From IMG/VR virus record IMGVR_UViG_3300021963_000060, positions 35,523-99,522 of that record: a stretch of 64,000 nt of DNA. One strand, given 5' to 3'. The stretch is from a virus. The translations under genes and the position numbers were made by a program. The notes below the pieces were generated by a model that was not told the DNA's origin, ran no database searches, and was given only the letters and a program-made list of their open reading frames with translations. Below, piece after piece: positions 8,453 through 17,767 of this stretch; the stretch's first letter is position 1, and every line of letters begins with the position of its first letter.

Positions 8453-9252
8453 TAGATTACCCTCCAGGAATTACCTTTCCAAATAAATGTTAAACTTCCA
8501 AAATTAAAAGCAAGAATTGCTCTATCCCTACCATCAATTTTATCTGATCCTGTTGGTAGAATTGTTATATGTCTGTTAGTTCCTTTTGCTGCTTCTCCAA
8601 GTTCATCTTTAACAACAAATATTTTTCCTTCTCTGTCTGCTTTAGGTAGAGTAATAGTTACTGCACCTGCATAATTAACCCCAATATAGTAATCTTGAGG
8701 TCTTATTGTATAAGATGAAGTTGTTACGGATGTTATTGGAACATCCATATACGTTAGATTTGTTTCACCACCTCCACCAAATGTGGAAATTTGTTGTTGA
8801 ATCCTTGAAAGAAATAGTTTATAATGCTTATTTAAATCTTCTAAAGTAACAAAATTCTGATCTAAAGGAGTTAATGGATCACTTTGCTGTTTTACATTAG
8901 AAGGTTCAGAAAGAAGTCCTAAAGATTTTTCTTTAATTTCTTCTGGTTCTTTTAATTCTAATACGTCTTTTTTATCTTCTACATTTTCTATAATATTCTC
9001 TTCTTTTGGTTCCTTAGGAACCTCTAAGTCAATATTATCTTCAAGTAAAATATTTTCAAGAATTTCTATTTTTCTTTTTGTCTTTTCTTTTATTTTTTTA
9101 CTTTTCTTTTTTAGAGAACCTACCTCTTCAAAGATAGAGTTTAAATCCAAATCACCAACAATAGATTTAAATTGTGTTTTTTCTTTCTTTTTTTCTTTGT
9201 TTACCTCAGAAAAAAATGAAGAAAGACTTAAATCTAAATTGATATCATCCAC
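8452..9252 (-). CDS. Structural protein: charged coiled coil plus beta-rich C-terminal domain
   Basis: This 266-residue protein has two parts. Residues 1 to about 140 are dominated by Lys and Glu with long helical runs, probably an extended coiled coil. Residues 165-266 form a beta-rich domain containing ITLPKADREGKIFVVKDE and ending FIWKGNSWRVI, a pattern common in phage fibre and decoration proteins. The start is GTG at 9252; no in-frame ATG lies near it. It is coupled to its downstream neighbour by a TAATG contact and follows the gp67-like gene closely. I cannot say whether it is head or fibre. Confidence 0.7.
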   Translation of the reverse strand: MDDINLDLSLSSFFSEVNKEKKKEKTQFKSIVGDLDLNSIFEEVGSLKKKSKKIKEKTKRKIEILENILLEDNIDLEVPKEPKEENIIENVEDKKDVLELKEPEEIKEKSLGLLSEPSNVKQQSDPLTPLDQNFVTLEDLNKHYKLFLSRIQQQISTFGGGGETNLTYMDVPITSVTTSSYTIRPQDYYIGVNYAGAVTITLPKADREGKIFVVKDELGEAAKGTNRHITILPTGSDKIDGRDRAILAFNFGSLTFIWKGNSWRVI

Positions 9253-9257
9253 TTACA

Positions 9258-9440
9258 TTATTCCTCTTCCGAATTGAAATTAATTTGATCAGTTCCGCTA
9301 TTATTAAAAATTGAATCTGCTACTGAAGGTCTCAAATCATCTATTTTATCAGATGCTTTTGAGAACAAAATTTCTTTAATCCTATCACTAATCTGAGAAG
9401 GTGATTCATCAGAAGCGATCATGTCCATGAGTTCGTCCAT
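9258..9440 (-). CDS. gp67: gp67-like prohead core protein
   Basis: This 60-residue acidic protein starts MDELMDMIASDESPSQISDR and ends with an acidic tail. T4 gp67 (80 residues) is also a short protein with an N-terminal helix and an acidic C-terminus, located next to portal gene 20, and it is a minor component of the scaffold core. Size, charge pattern and position agree, but sequence similarity is weak at this length. A perfect late promoter lies just upstream, overlapping the gp20 stop. Confidence 0.65.
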   Translation of the reverse strand: MDELMDMIASDESPSQISDRIKEILFSKASDKIDDLRPSVADSIFNNSGTDQINFNSEEE

Positions 9441-9468
9441 AGTAATTATAATTTAATTAATCTTTGGT

Positions 9469-9476
9469 TATTTATA
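9469..9476 (-). promoter_or_regulatory. Late promoter TATAAATA upstream of gp67-like gene
   Basis: Perfect TATAAATA on the minus strand overlaps the end of gp20 and lies about 30 bases before the gp67-like ATG. It would drive the block gp67-like to gp21. Confidence 0.75.
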
Positions 9477-11148
9477 TTTCTCCACCTTTGGGTTCTTTAA
9501 CTTGGGTGACTTTTCCATCTGCCTCCAAATCTGGTTCCATAACTGGTTGACCTAAATCCATTCCAGCAGCTCCTGGATCCATTGGAGCTCCTGTTTGAGG
9601 ATCTATAGGTGCATTTGGATCCGCAATAATTCCTTCTTCAATTTCATTTTTAATTAGTTCATCTTGTTCAATTATTTCTTGATCAGTTTGACGAAGAATC
9701 TTACTTCTTACATAATTTTGAGAGAAATACTTCCCAACATAAGGTTCTGCAGTTGCTACTAAGTTTAGTCTTTCCGTTAGAAGTTCAGCATCCTTCAATT
9801 CTGAAAAATGATTATCATATAGGAAGTCATACTGAATATGATCTGCCATTTTCTCCCAATCTTCTGGAGTTATGATATTCTTCAAAATCAATTGAGTTTT
9901 TAACATGTCGTTAAACATGTTAGAGAATCTCTTTCTCAATCTTCCCACAAATTTAGTGAACTTAAGTTCATCTCTTAAAATTTCTGAAGAGCGACCAAGA
10001 TTAAAACCGCCTTCACCGTCCATTCTAGATGGTGGAACATTTAGAGAGCGATATAATTTCTTCTTAAAATATTCTACGTCAGTGAGTTCTCCAAGATTTT
10101 GACCTCCGGGAAGTGTAGTGATTTCAGTTCCTCTACCACCTTCACGACGAGGAAGCCAGAAATCCTCAAGCATACTCATGAACTTCTTATCATCACGAAT
10201 CTCACCAGTACTTGCATCATAAACAAGTTTGTTACGATAACGCATCATAACATCTCTGAGATATTGTTCTGCTTTTACCTTGGGAAGATTACCTACATCG
10301 ATGTAGAAGATTCTTCTTTCTGGCGCTCTAGAAAGTCTATAAATTACAAGAGAATCTTCAATCATACGAAGTTGATTGAGAGATTTAATTGCTTTGTTTA
10401 AATATGATAAACAAATTCCTTTGTTTCTGTCTACTAATCCTGAAGTGCAATATGTTACAGCATCTCTAGAGATTTTAACTCCACCTCCTCCAGTAGAAGA
10501 TTGATTTCCTCCTCCAGGGCCAACGGGATATGATGCTTTTGGAGTATAAACAAAATACTCCTCAATTTCTGGGAACTCGAAATCATCAGAGTCAAAACCA
10601 TTTTTTATAGTTCTTACTCCAGACTTATTTTCCTTTTTCTTTTCTTTTCTGATATATCTCATCTTTAGAGAATCAATATATCTTAATTCTTGAATACCAT
10701 CATGTGGATTCTTAAAATCAATTACCTTATGATAATAAAGTCTTCCATCAATATACCAGTTTCTATAAATTTCGTGAGCTTTTTTATCGAAATCTAGTAG
10801 TTCTAGTAAGTATTTGAATTCTTCTCTTATTTTCTTTTTGATTCCATCACTCGCATTCAAATTAGAAAGTTCTATCTGAACGGGAGTATCATTTGAATCT
10901 GATACTATTGCTTCGTTTACGATATCTTCAATGGCGCTATCTACTTCTGGATGAAGCGCCATTTCTCTGTATCTTTTAATTAAATCAAACTCTGATCTAT
11001 ATACACCTTCTATATCAACATAAGACCCAAAAAAACCACTTGTCAAATAATGATCAACCCCATCCTCATTATTTTGAGGGATGGGGGATACTACCGATGG
11101 TGATTGAGAATTTGTGTCCTCTATAGAGAAACCAAATAATCTAGACAT
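9472..11148 (-). CDS. gp20: Portal vertex protein gp20
   Basis: This 558-residue protein (T4 gp20 is 524) forms the dodecameric portal at one head vertex, through which DNA enters and leaves. It starts MSRLFGFSIEDTNSQSPSVV. The HPEVDSAIEDIVNEAIV segment (about 73-89), RAPERRIFYIDVGNLPK (about 280-296) and VPPSRMDGE near 372 are gp20 signatures; this region is the usual target of cyanophage gp20 diversity surveys. The C-terminal tail is rich in Pro and Asp. It has its own late promoter, overlapping the end of gp19. Confidence 0.97.
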   Translation of the reverse strand: MSRLFGFSIEDTNSQSPSVVSPIPQNNEDGVDHYLTSGFFGSYVDIEGVYRSEFDLIKRYREMALHPEVDSAIEDIVNEAIVSDSNDTPVQIELSNLNASDGIKKKIREEFKYLLELLDFDKKAHEIYRNWYIDGRLYYHKVIDFKNPHDGIQELRYIDSLKMRYIRKEKKKENKSGVRTIKNGFDSDDFEFPEIEEYFVYTPKASYPVGPGGGNQSSTGGGGVKISRDAVTYCTSGLVDRNKGICLSYLNKAIKSLNQLRMIEDSLVIYRLSRAPERRIFYIDVGNLPKVKAEQYLRDVMMRYRNKLVYDASTGEIRDDKKFMSMLEDFWLPRREGGRGTEITTLPGGQNLGELTDVEYFKKKLYRSLNVPPSRMDGEGGFNLGRSSEILRDELKFTKFVGRLRKRFSNMFNDMLKTQLILKNIITPEDWEKMADHIQYDFLYDNHFSELKDAELLTERLNLVATAEPYVGKYFSQNYVRSKILRQTDQEIIEQDELIKNEIEEGIIADPNAPIDPQTGAPMDPGAAGMDLGQPVMEPDLEADGKVTQVKEPKGGEI

Positions 11149-11175
11149 TATTTAAAAATTATCGTAACCTTCTTC

Positions 11176-11183
11176 TATTTATA
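11176..11183 (-). promoter_or_regulatory. Late promoter TATAAATA upstream of gp20
   Basis: Perfect TATAAATA on the minus strand. Its bases include the gp19 stop codon, and it lies about 28 bases before the gp20 ATG. Confidence 0.75.
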
Positions 11184-11829
11184 GAAGACTTCCAGGACCA
11201 TCACCGATTTCAAAGTATTGAACTTGGAATTCAACAGTGAATTCTTCGATGGTGTCTGAAGTATCGTATGATAAGTCAATCTGTGAGATATTTGTTGGGA
11301 AAATATCGTAGAACTTGTATGATCTTAGTACAGTTGCTTGACCTTCTCCAGTAGCACCAAATCCAGGACCTTGTGCATTAACTGAATTGATTACCTTTGT
11401 TCCTTCTTTCTTGTCGCTTCTTCCTAGTTGATAAACACTAGCATTTCTCATATAAGATGCTGGGTTGGTAGCACCTGTAGCATTATCTAGTTTGCTGAGT
11501 AGGTTCATCCATGCCTCAAAAGCATGTCTTAGTTTGAAGTCTTCGTCATTGATTACAGTAACAGTCCAAGTATCGAAAGTTCTATCACCAGCAACTTTAA
11601 GAATTCTTCCTCTAAAGGGAACATCAATTGGTGCTACGTTTGATGCTGGGAGAGCAGCAGACTTGCAGAGAAATCTGAAGTCAGTTTGTGCCTCACTATC
11701 CCAGATAGCACCAATTTCTGCGGGGAAATCATCGAGAGCAACTTCGAATAGATTAGGTCTAGCACCGCCTCCAGCTAATCTTGTCTTGAAGGCGGAAATA
11801 TTTTTGATTGATGGTCCGTTAGCAGCCAT
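11179..11829 (-). CDS. gp19: Tail tube protein gp19
   Basis: This 216-residue protein polymerises into the inner tail tube through which DNA passes. T4 gp19 has 163 residues; cyanophage versions are about this long. It begins MAANGPSIKNISAFKTRLAG and shows the tube-fold pattern FLCKSAALPASNVAPIDVPF (about 52-71) followed by GRILKVAGDRTFDTW. It has a strong SD (AGGAGG) before the ATG. It lies directly downstream of the sheath gene, as in T4, and codons are biased as in other abundant virion proteins. Confidence 0.95.
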   Translation of the reverse strand: MAANGPSIKNISAFKTRLAGGGARPNLFEVALDDFPAEIGAIWDSEAQTDFRFLCKSAALPASNVAPIDVPFRGRILKVAGDRTFDTWTVTVINDEDFKLRHAFEAWMNLLSKLDNATGATNPASYMRNASVYQLGRSDKKEGTKVINSVNAQGPGFGATGEGQATVLRSYKFYDIFPTNISQIDLSYDTSDTIEEFTVEFQVQYFEIGDGPGSLL

Positions 11830-11868
11830 TTTAGGGTCCTCCTATTGTAATTAATTTAGAATTTAGAA

Positions 11869-14073
11869 TTAAACTCTTCCAACAACTTCTTCAAATGAAA
11901 CTCCTGTTCTAGTAGCAACAAATGTTAGTGTTACATAGTTAATTGATTTAGCTGGTTTTAGGAAAATATCAGCTCTGAATTCATTATTATCGATTACGTC
12001 AGGAGTATTGTTTGATTCATCACATACAACTAGGAAACCGTATAGGCCTCTCTTAGCTTGAACCTCTCTCAGATAAGGTTCTACTATGTTAACAAAGTTT
12101 GCTCTGGTGATTTCATCGTTCAACTCAAATAGTTGTGCTTGTGCAGTTCTCTCTAGAGCCTGCTCAACTGTTAAGAATAGTCTTCTAACGTTAATTCTAT
12201 CAAAGGCAGAAGAATAACCGAGAGCGGTCTTATCACCGAATAATATAATTCCAATTCCTGGTTGATTAACTATTGAATTAATTCTCTTAGGATAAAGTTG
12301 ATCTCTCTGTGCCTTCGATGGGTTATATGCAAGTTTAATTGCATTATTGAGGACACCTCTTTGTTGTCCTGCAGGAGAGAACCATGGATAAGAATTAATA
12401 CTTGTTCTTACGCATAGACCCGCAATATCTGCATTGCATGGTACATATCTGAATAGATTGTTGAATCTATCGTAAGTGTACTTATATCCAGTATCGAAGA
12501 TTGCGTATGATGAAGAGGATAGAGGACTAAAGAACTCAATGATATTATCAGTTTGAGTATCTGCATTTCCTACATCAATTACGTCTCCTCTGTGAGGAGA
12601 AATAACGGCCATACAATCTTTTCTATTAGATGCTAGGGAAATCAGTTCGTTTGCTTTTGCCTGACTTTCAAACTTGTTTGTTAGGCCAGGACCCATGATT
12701 AAGTAATCAACTTCAATATCTCTATTTCCAAATAACTTGTATGAAGTAATTAGGTCACCTAGAGTTGCCTTCATTCCACCTTCATTATTAGCACCAGAGT
12801 AATCTTTACCACCCTGGAGAGAATAAGTTACGTTTCCGATGGAACTGAATGTTACTCCTTGTGCAGGTTGGTTCCAAGAACCATCTGCTTCTCCGATTCT
12901 TTCCCAAGTAGTTTTTCCATCAACAACTTCAAAACCACCAGGTACTGGTGCAGTATTGTTGTAAGTATCTACTCCAGTAGAAGGATTATCACCTGCATAA
13001 ATGAAACTTGAGTAGTTTGCTATGTAATTCTTCCACCATGTCTTTTGTGGAGCATTTACTTGTGATACTGAGTCAAATGCCTTTGAGATGAAGAGATGCT
13101 TCTCAAGAAGGTTACCTTGAATTCCAGTTACCTTTCCTTCGTCATCAACGATTACAACGTGCATTGCATCGTTCTTACCACTTCTCTCTAGAACATAATT
13201 ATTAGTGATTGGTTTTGGTGCAATAGACTTCCAGAATAAAGTCGTATTGCTTAGTGTTAGAGTCTGTTGATCATACCAATCTACAACATCGGTGACTGTT
13301 TGAGCCATTCCGACATATGAACCAAGTTGGTCACGGAATCTTAGAGTATCACCTTCTAGGAAAGAATTAGTTCTGCTTCTTTCTGCATAATCTACAAATG
13401 TTTCTGCACCACTTGAAGAAACTCTAGAAATGATTCTTACATCAATCTTTGATTTTCCAGTAGCAGAAGTTGTTACTCCAGTAACAATACCTTTGATATA
13501 ACCACTGAAGAGTTCTGTTGCACCTACTCCAGCTCTTACGCTATTGATCCCTACAGTTACACCAGCACCAATAACTGCACCAATTCCTGCTGGGTTAGTA
13601 GTTGCAATCCCGATTGTTTGGTCTGCTAAATCGTCAATTACACAAATCTTTAGGGAATTTGCCCAAGTTCCTGGGTTCTTAGCAGCAAAGATGTAGTCTG
13701 CTACGTCATCTGCCCAATTTGAGTTATAATCGTCAAAGTTCTTAATCTTAACAGCATCTGAGTAGGAAATTCCTACACCAGCGTTTGCGTTGTTTAGAAA
13801 CTCACCATCAGTTCTTACTACTTTTAGAACACCACCATAACTAAGGAATGAGGAAGCACTCATCCAGTATTCGTATTGTGCATCTACTGAGCGTGGCTTA
13901 CCGAATACATTAATTAGTTCTTGCTCGGTGGTAATATCAACTGGCTCATCGACTGGACCTTGTGCATATGGACCAGCAATCGCTCCGATGTTATCTAAAA
14001 CATTATCAGCTCTTCCTACCGTTAAATCAACTTCTCTGACGAGTACGCCCGGAGATAATTGAGGAGTCGCCAT
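11869..14073 (-). CDS. gp18: Contractile tail sheath protein gp18
   Basis: This 734-residue protein (T4 gp18 is 659) forms the contractile sheath. It starts MATPQLSPGVLVREVDLTV, the classic sheath N-terminus that makes the inter-subunit strand exchange. The conserved C-terminal domain contains GYSSAFDRINVRRLFLTVEQ around 625-644 and ends with GVSFEEVVGRV. The insert (about 100-420) is the variable outer domain. It has SD AGGAG six to seven bases before the ATG and a late promoter inside a 10-bp inverted repeat. Confidence 0.97.
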   Translation of the reverse strand: MATPQLSPGVLVREVDLTVGRADNVLDNIGAIAGPYAQGPVDEPVDITTEQELINVFGKPRSVDAQYEYWMSASSFLSYGGVLKVVRTDGEFLNNANAGVGISYSDAVKIKNFDDYNSNWADDVADYIFAAKNPGTWANSLKICVIDDLADQTIGIATTNPAGIGAVIGAGVTVGINSVRAGVGATELFSGYIKGIVTGVTTSATGKSKIDVRIISRVSSSGAETFVDYAERSRTNSFLEGDTLRFRDQLGSYVGMAQTVTDVVDWYDQQTLTLSNTTLFWKSIAPKPITNNYVLERSGKNDAMHVVIVDDEGKVTGIQGNLLEKHLFISKAFDSVSQVNAPQKTWWKNYIANYSSFIYAGDNPSTGVDTYNNTAPVPGGFEVVDGKTTWERIGEADGSWNQPAQGVTFSSIGNVTYSLQGGKDYSGANNEGGMKATLGDLITSYKLFGNRDIEVDYLIMGPGLTNKFESQAKANELISLASNRKDCMAVISPHRGDVIDVGNADTQTDNIIEFFSPLSSSSYAIFDTGYKYTYDRFNNLFRYVPCNADIAGLCVRTSINSYPWFSPAGQQRGVLNNAIKLAYNPSKAQRDQLYPKRINSIVNQPGIGIILFGDKTALGYSSAFDRINVRRLFLTVEQALERTAQAQLFELNDEITRANFVNIVEPYLREVQAKRGLYGFLVVCDESNNTPDVIDNNEFRADIFLKPAKSINYVTLTFVATRTGVSFEEVVGRV

Positions 14074-14100
14074 GTTTTTCTCCTGAAATTCTCAGTTTAT

Positions 14101-14132
14101 CTGAAAATATTTATTAAAACCTATATTTTCAG
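14101..14132. repeat. 10-bp perfect inverted repeat around the gp18 late promoter
   Basis: CTGAAAATAT (14101-14110) is the exact reverse complement of ATATTTTCAG (14123-14132), with a 12-base spacer. The late box AATAAATA (minus strand, 14108-14115) overlaps the left arm and the spacer. It could be a protein-binding site, a cruciform or a transcript hairpin. Confidence 0.7.
14108..14115 (-). promoter_or_regulatory. Late promoter AATAAATA upstream of gp18
   Basis: AATAAATA on the minus strand lies about 35 bases upstream of the gp18 ATG in the only sizeable gap between gp17 and gp18. It fits the NATAAATA consensus and probably drives gp18 and gp19. Confidence 0.7.
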
Positions 14133-14154
14133 GTGATAAAACAGTGCATGAACA

Positions 14155-14382
14155 TCACCAGTCAGGATATTCCCACATTACTTCTTTATTTTTCTTTTTT
14201 CTTGAGCTTATTACCCTTTTTATAGAGCAAGATTTGCATTCATATGAATATGAAGATGGTTGATATTTATTTTTTCTTGTTCGATAAAATCCATCAATAA
14301 GATCTTTTACTTCACCACATGTTCTACATGTTCTTTCTGTGAGGTATAAGTGTTCTACCTGAAAATGATCATCGACATCCAT
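14155..14382 (-). CDS. Small zinc-ribbon protein downstream of large terminase
   Basis: This 75-residue protein has two Cys pairs, CRTC (about 19-22) and CKSC (about 49-52), flanked by basic residues. This is the arrangement of a zinc ribbon of the kind seen at the N-terminus of phage HNH and endonuclease VII-like proteins, but no nuclease motif follows. I chose ATG at 14382 because it overlaps the gp17 stop (TAATG); a GTG five codons upstream is possible. Coupling to gp17 suggests a role in packaging or late expression, but no function is shown. Confidence 0.7.
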   Translation of the reverse strand: MDVDDHFQVEHLYLTERTCRTCGEVKDLIDGFYRTRKNKYQPSSYSYECKSCSIKRVISSRKKKNKEVMWEYPDW

Positions 14383-16025
14383 TAGACATAATCCCACATA
14401 TAAGACATGTTTCCATATTCATCGGAATACCAGCGATCTCCATTATCATCCACAAAACTATCATTTTCTGTACCATTAACAATAAATCCAAATGGAGACA
14501 TATCTTGTTCTATTTGATTCTTTTGTTCTTCATATAGTCTTTTTCTTATGTCTTGATCAGTCAGTTCTTTAAAATAGTCTTGAGCAACTAACCAAGCATA
14601 GATTACTAGACACATAGCAAGGTCATCATTACAACCATCTTCTGCTTCAAATGAATTTCCCTTTTGAATAAAAGTCGTTAGTTCACTTATGATCTCATAA
14701 TCTGAGAATAATAATTTACCTTCTTCAATTAATGTTTTTAAATTTAAGCATCCAACTTTCTTAACGGTCTTGGACATCTTAACTCCAAGTTGAGTTTTCT
14801 TTCCAGAAAATCCCTGACCAACAATTTGACCTGCCCTACCTCTCATAGAGCACATAAGAACATTTTGATATTCTAGATCATAGTTTAAAATTGAAGCCAC
14901 CTGATCTCCAATATCATTTACTTCGCATAGTATATAAGCATTATTGTAATTTTTAGCTACTTCGTATATAATTGAAGGAAAGAGCATAGGTTTTATTTCA
15001 TTATTCCTATACTTTGCTACAACTTTATGGGGGAATTGAGTTATATCGGTAACTACGAAAGCAGAATAATCATTTCCAACTCCCCTAGCAACGTCCACCG
15101 TAATTATGTAATCATGCTCTTCATTTCTTTCTTCATAAACATCAAGTCCAGCATTTCTTAAGATTGGGTTATCATAAACCATCGTTCTAAGTTTGGATGG
15201 TGATATTAGAGTATCAACTGATCCCAAAAATTCACACTCAAACTCTACTTTAAACTGTTGTTCAGAAGTATTAGCTATAGTCTGCTCTTTCCACTTAGCA
15301 TCCCTACCAGGAACTTCACTCCAATGAACATCGGTGGGAATATATTCATTCTTACTTCTTTCAGCATCATGCCATATTTTATAAAAATGATTCATCCCAT
15401 GAGGGGTTGAAACAATAATTACCTTAGTGTTTTTACCAGATGAAATAGTAGGATAAACAGAACTGAAAAACTGATCAGCAATGTGGTTAGGAATAAACGC
15501 AAATTCGTCCAGGAATATAATATTATAAGAGCCACCGCGTACCGCAGAGGCGCTAGTAGAAGCAGCAATAATTTTTGACCCATTTTCTAACTCCAGAGAT
15601 GCTTTGTTCCAAGTCATTACACCCTGTTGTAACCACTTGGGTAAATTTTCGTATGCAGTTTGTAAACGATCTAATAAATCTTTTGCAGTAGATGCCTTGT
15701 TAGCAAGAATAGCAATATTTACATTATCATTAAAAATTGCATAGTGAAGGAGATATGATACAACAATAGTTGACTTACCAGACTGTCTAGGTAACTTGCA
15801 AATATTGAAACGATGATTATGAAATCTATCGATCATCAACTCTTGGAATTTATATGGTTTAAACGGTTGTAGACCATAATCCAAGGTAACGATCTGAATA
15901 TAATTTTTTGCAAAGTATATTGGATCGTCCTGACATTTAGCAAATTCTAAAACTTGCTCTTCAGTAAATTCTACAACCGTATTCGCCTTCTTTAATAAGG
16001 GATTACCAAGATAATGATCAGCCAT
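14382..16025 (-). CDS. gp17: Terminase large subunit gp17
   Basis: This 547-residue packaging motor (T4 gp17 is 610) has ATPase and nuclease domains. Walker A is RQSGKST (80-86) and Walker B ends FLDEF (171-175). The nuclease domain begins at about 300, with the first acidic site in TVDVARGVGND (D311) and later acidic residues in LCEVND and in GCNDDLAM near the C-terminus. It moves DNA into the prohead through the gp20 portal. In this genome it is separated from the small subunit gp16 by an inserted block of about 12 kb. Confidence 0.97.
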   Translation of the reverse strand: MADHYLGNPLLKKANTVVEFTEEQVLEFAKCQDDPIYFAKNYIQIVTLDYGLQPFKPYKFQELMIDRFHNHRFNICKLPRQSGKSTIVVSYLLHYAIFNDNVNIAILANKASTAKDLLDRLQTAYENLPKWLQQGVMTWNKASLELENGSKIIAASTSASAVRGGSYNIIFLDEFAFIPNHIADQFFSSVYPTISSGKNTKVIIVSTPHGMNHFYKIWHDAERSKNEYIPTDVHWSEVPGRDAKWKEQTIANTSEQQFKVEFECEFLGSVDTLISPSKLRTMVYDNPILRNAGLDVYEERNEEHDYIITVDVARGVGNDYSAFVVTDITQFPHKVVAKYRNNEIKPMLFPSIIYEVAKNYNNAYILCEVNDIGDQVASILNYDLEYQNVLMCSMRGRAGQIVGQGFSGKKTQLGVKMSKTVKKVGCLNLKTLIEEGKLLFSDYEIISELTTFIQKGNSFEAEDGCNDDLAMCLVIYAWLVAQDYFKELTDQDIRKRLYEEQKNQIEQDMSPFGFIVNGTENDSFVDDNGDRWYSDEYGNMSYMWDYV

Positions 16026-16056
16026 GATTTAATTTTTTTTATGTTTTTTTATAGTA

Positions 16057-17748
16057 TCAGCAATTCCAAGCTCTAAGTGACTTATTGATTCTGCTATCGG
16101 GATCGTTAGCAGTTTTTGCACTTGTTAGTTTTGATTTCATTCCCTTCATTCTGGCGCAAAATGACGCCCTGCGGGGATTTCCAACCTTCTTTGAAGGTGC
16201 CTTAAGGTCGCTTCCAGGATTCTCACGCTCATAAGATTTGCGTCCTTTTTCATTTAGACCGCCCTCTTTATTTTTTCCCGATTCACGAGTCCATGCGGCA
16301 GATTCTCCTAATTCTCCAAGTGCTTTTGCTTTGCGAATCTTCTTAGGATTCTTAAGTTTACCACCAGGATAGTTTCTTTCATCATTACCCTCAAAATCAG
16401 GATCTACATTAGCACGATGTCTTGCTGCTCTTTCAGGAGATGCTTTATCTGCGTGAATACCCGCTCTACGATTAGGAGCAATCTTATCTGCTGCTCTCTT
16501 TTCCTTCTGCTTCTGACGACTTCTTTGCTTTTTGAAGTCTTTTATCGTCATACCTTCTTCAATTTCAAACTCTTCTCCCATTGGTCTTATATAACCTTTA
16601 CTTGGTTTTGGGTTAGCACTGCTTCCTCCCTGAGGACCAACTGCTTGAATGAGAGCCTGTCCAGGTTGAATTTGAGAAATTGAATGATGAACTAAGCTGC
16701 AACCTGGATATACTTTTTGTAATTCATCAGTGACTTCTTTTCTGGAAGGTAATTTAGTTTGTGGGAAAAACATATTCATTGAATAATATTTTCCTCTCCA
16801 AAGCACAGTTGCTAGAATTACATTACCATTTTGCGCTTTCATTCTTGTTGTTGCCTCAGATACCATTGTTTTTTTGATATCTTCTGGTTTAATTAGATCA
16901 ATAAATTCTACAAACTTATTACCAAACATATCTTCAATTTCTAAACTTTCTGACTTAGTTTTTTTAGATTCTACTTTTTTTAACTTAGTGTAATAATCAG
17001 GAACTTCGTCCAAATGTTGTAATGCGGTTATTCTTGCTGCAGTTTTATCTGAAGTGTGCTCACCTTCAACTTTAATACCCATCTCTAATTGCTTTTTAAT
17101 TGCTTCTAGAGATACTCCATGCTTTTTAGCAATTTCTTTTGGTGACTTATATGCTTGTACAGGACCTTTTGGATCCTTTTCTTCTTTTACAGAACAATCT
17201 TTATAACCATGAACTGGACATCTTTTTTCTTTCTTAGATTTATTGCATTCACAACCTTCTTCTTGTAGAATCTTTTCAACTAAAGATAGTTCCTCTTTTT
17301 TAACAGTAGGCAAACTAACTGCTGCTGCTTTTTTCTTTTGAAGTTCTATTGCCTTTGGTCCCAATTGCTTAGCTGCATCTGGTGTTAGTGCTCCTGCACC
17401 AGAAGATTTTTTAACAGCAAAACTAATATCTTTTCCTTCAGGTACACAGTTAGGAACAGTTTTTTTACCTTTTTTCTTCATTCCAATCTGTTTGTATCCT
17501 TTCCAACATGCCTCATCAATTTCTTCATCGCTATCCAAATAGTCGGCCGCAGTATCAATATAGTCTGCTGCTTTAGTAATTTTCGATTGTACCCATGCAG
17601 GTAGTTGGGTATCTCCACTTTTTATTACTTTTTTTAATCTTTTTACAGATTTTTCAATTGTATCCATCTCATTATGAGCCATATATCCTTCATCATCCTT
17701 CCTTTTACCACTAGCAATTTCTTTGTGGTCTTCAGATAATCTTTTCAT
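16057..17748 (-). CDS. Lys-rich cyanophage protein with DUF6321-like C-terminus
   Basis: This 563-residue protein is low in hydrophobic residues and very rich in Lys, Glu and Ser. I recognise three pieces from other cyanophage proteins: AWVQSKITKAADYIDTAADY near residue 50, CWKGYKQIGMKKKGKK near 83, and a C-terminal Arg/Lys-rich block with ASFCARMKGMKSKLTSAKTA that resembles DUF6321. A Cys-rich short stretch (about 167-188, CECNKSKKEKRCPVHGYKDC) could bind zinc. It has its own late promoter and lies just upstream of gp17. A DNA-associated internal or packaging-linked protein is possible but unproven. Confidence 0.65.
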   Translation of the reverse strand: MKRLSEDHKEIASGKRKDDEGYMAHNEMDTIEKSVKRLKKVIKSGDTQLPAWVQSKITKAADYIDTAADYLDSDEEIDEACWKGYKQIGMKKKGKKTVPNCVPEGKDISFAVKKSSGAGALTPDAAKQLGPKAIELQKKKAAAVSLPTVKKEELSLVEKILQEEGCECNKSKKEKRCPVHGYKDCSVKEEKDPKGPVQAYKSPKEIAKKHGVSLEAIKKQLEMGIKVEGEHTSDKTAARITALQHLDEVPDYYTKLKKVESKKTKSESLEIEDMFGNKFVEFIDLIKPEDIKKTMVSEATTRMKAQNGNVILATVLWRGKYYSMNMFFPQTKLPSRKEVTDELQKVYPGCSLVHHSISQIQPGQALIQAVGPQGGSSANPKPSKGYIRPMGEEFEIEEGMTIKDFKKQRSRQKQKEKRAADKIAPNRRAGIHADKASPERAARHRANVDPDFEGNDERNYPGGKLKNPKKIRKAKALGELGESAAWTRESGKNKEGGLNEKGRKSYERENPGSDLKAPSKKVGNPRRASFCARMKGMKSKLTSAKTANDPDSRINKSLRAWNC

Positions 17749-17767
17749 TTCTTGGCTATACTTTTTT

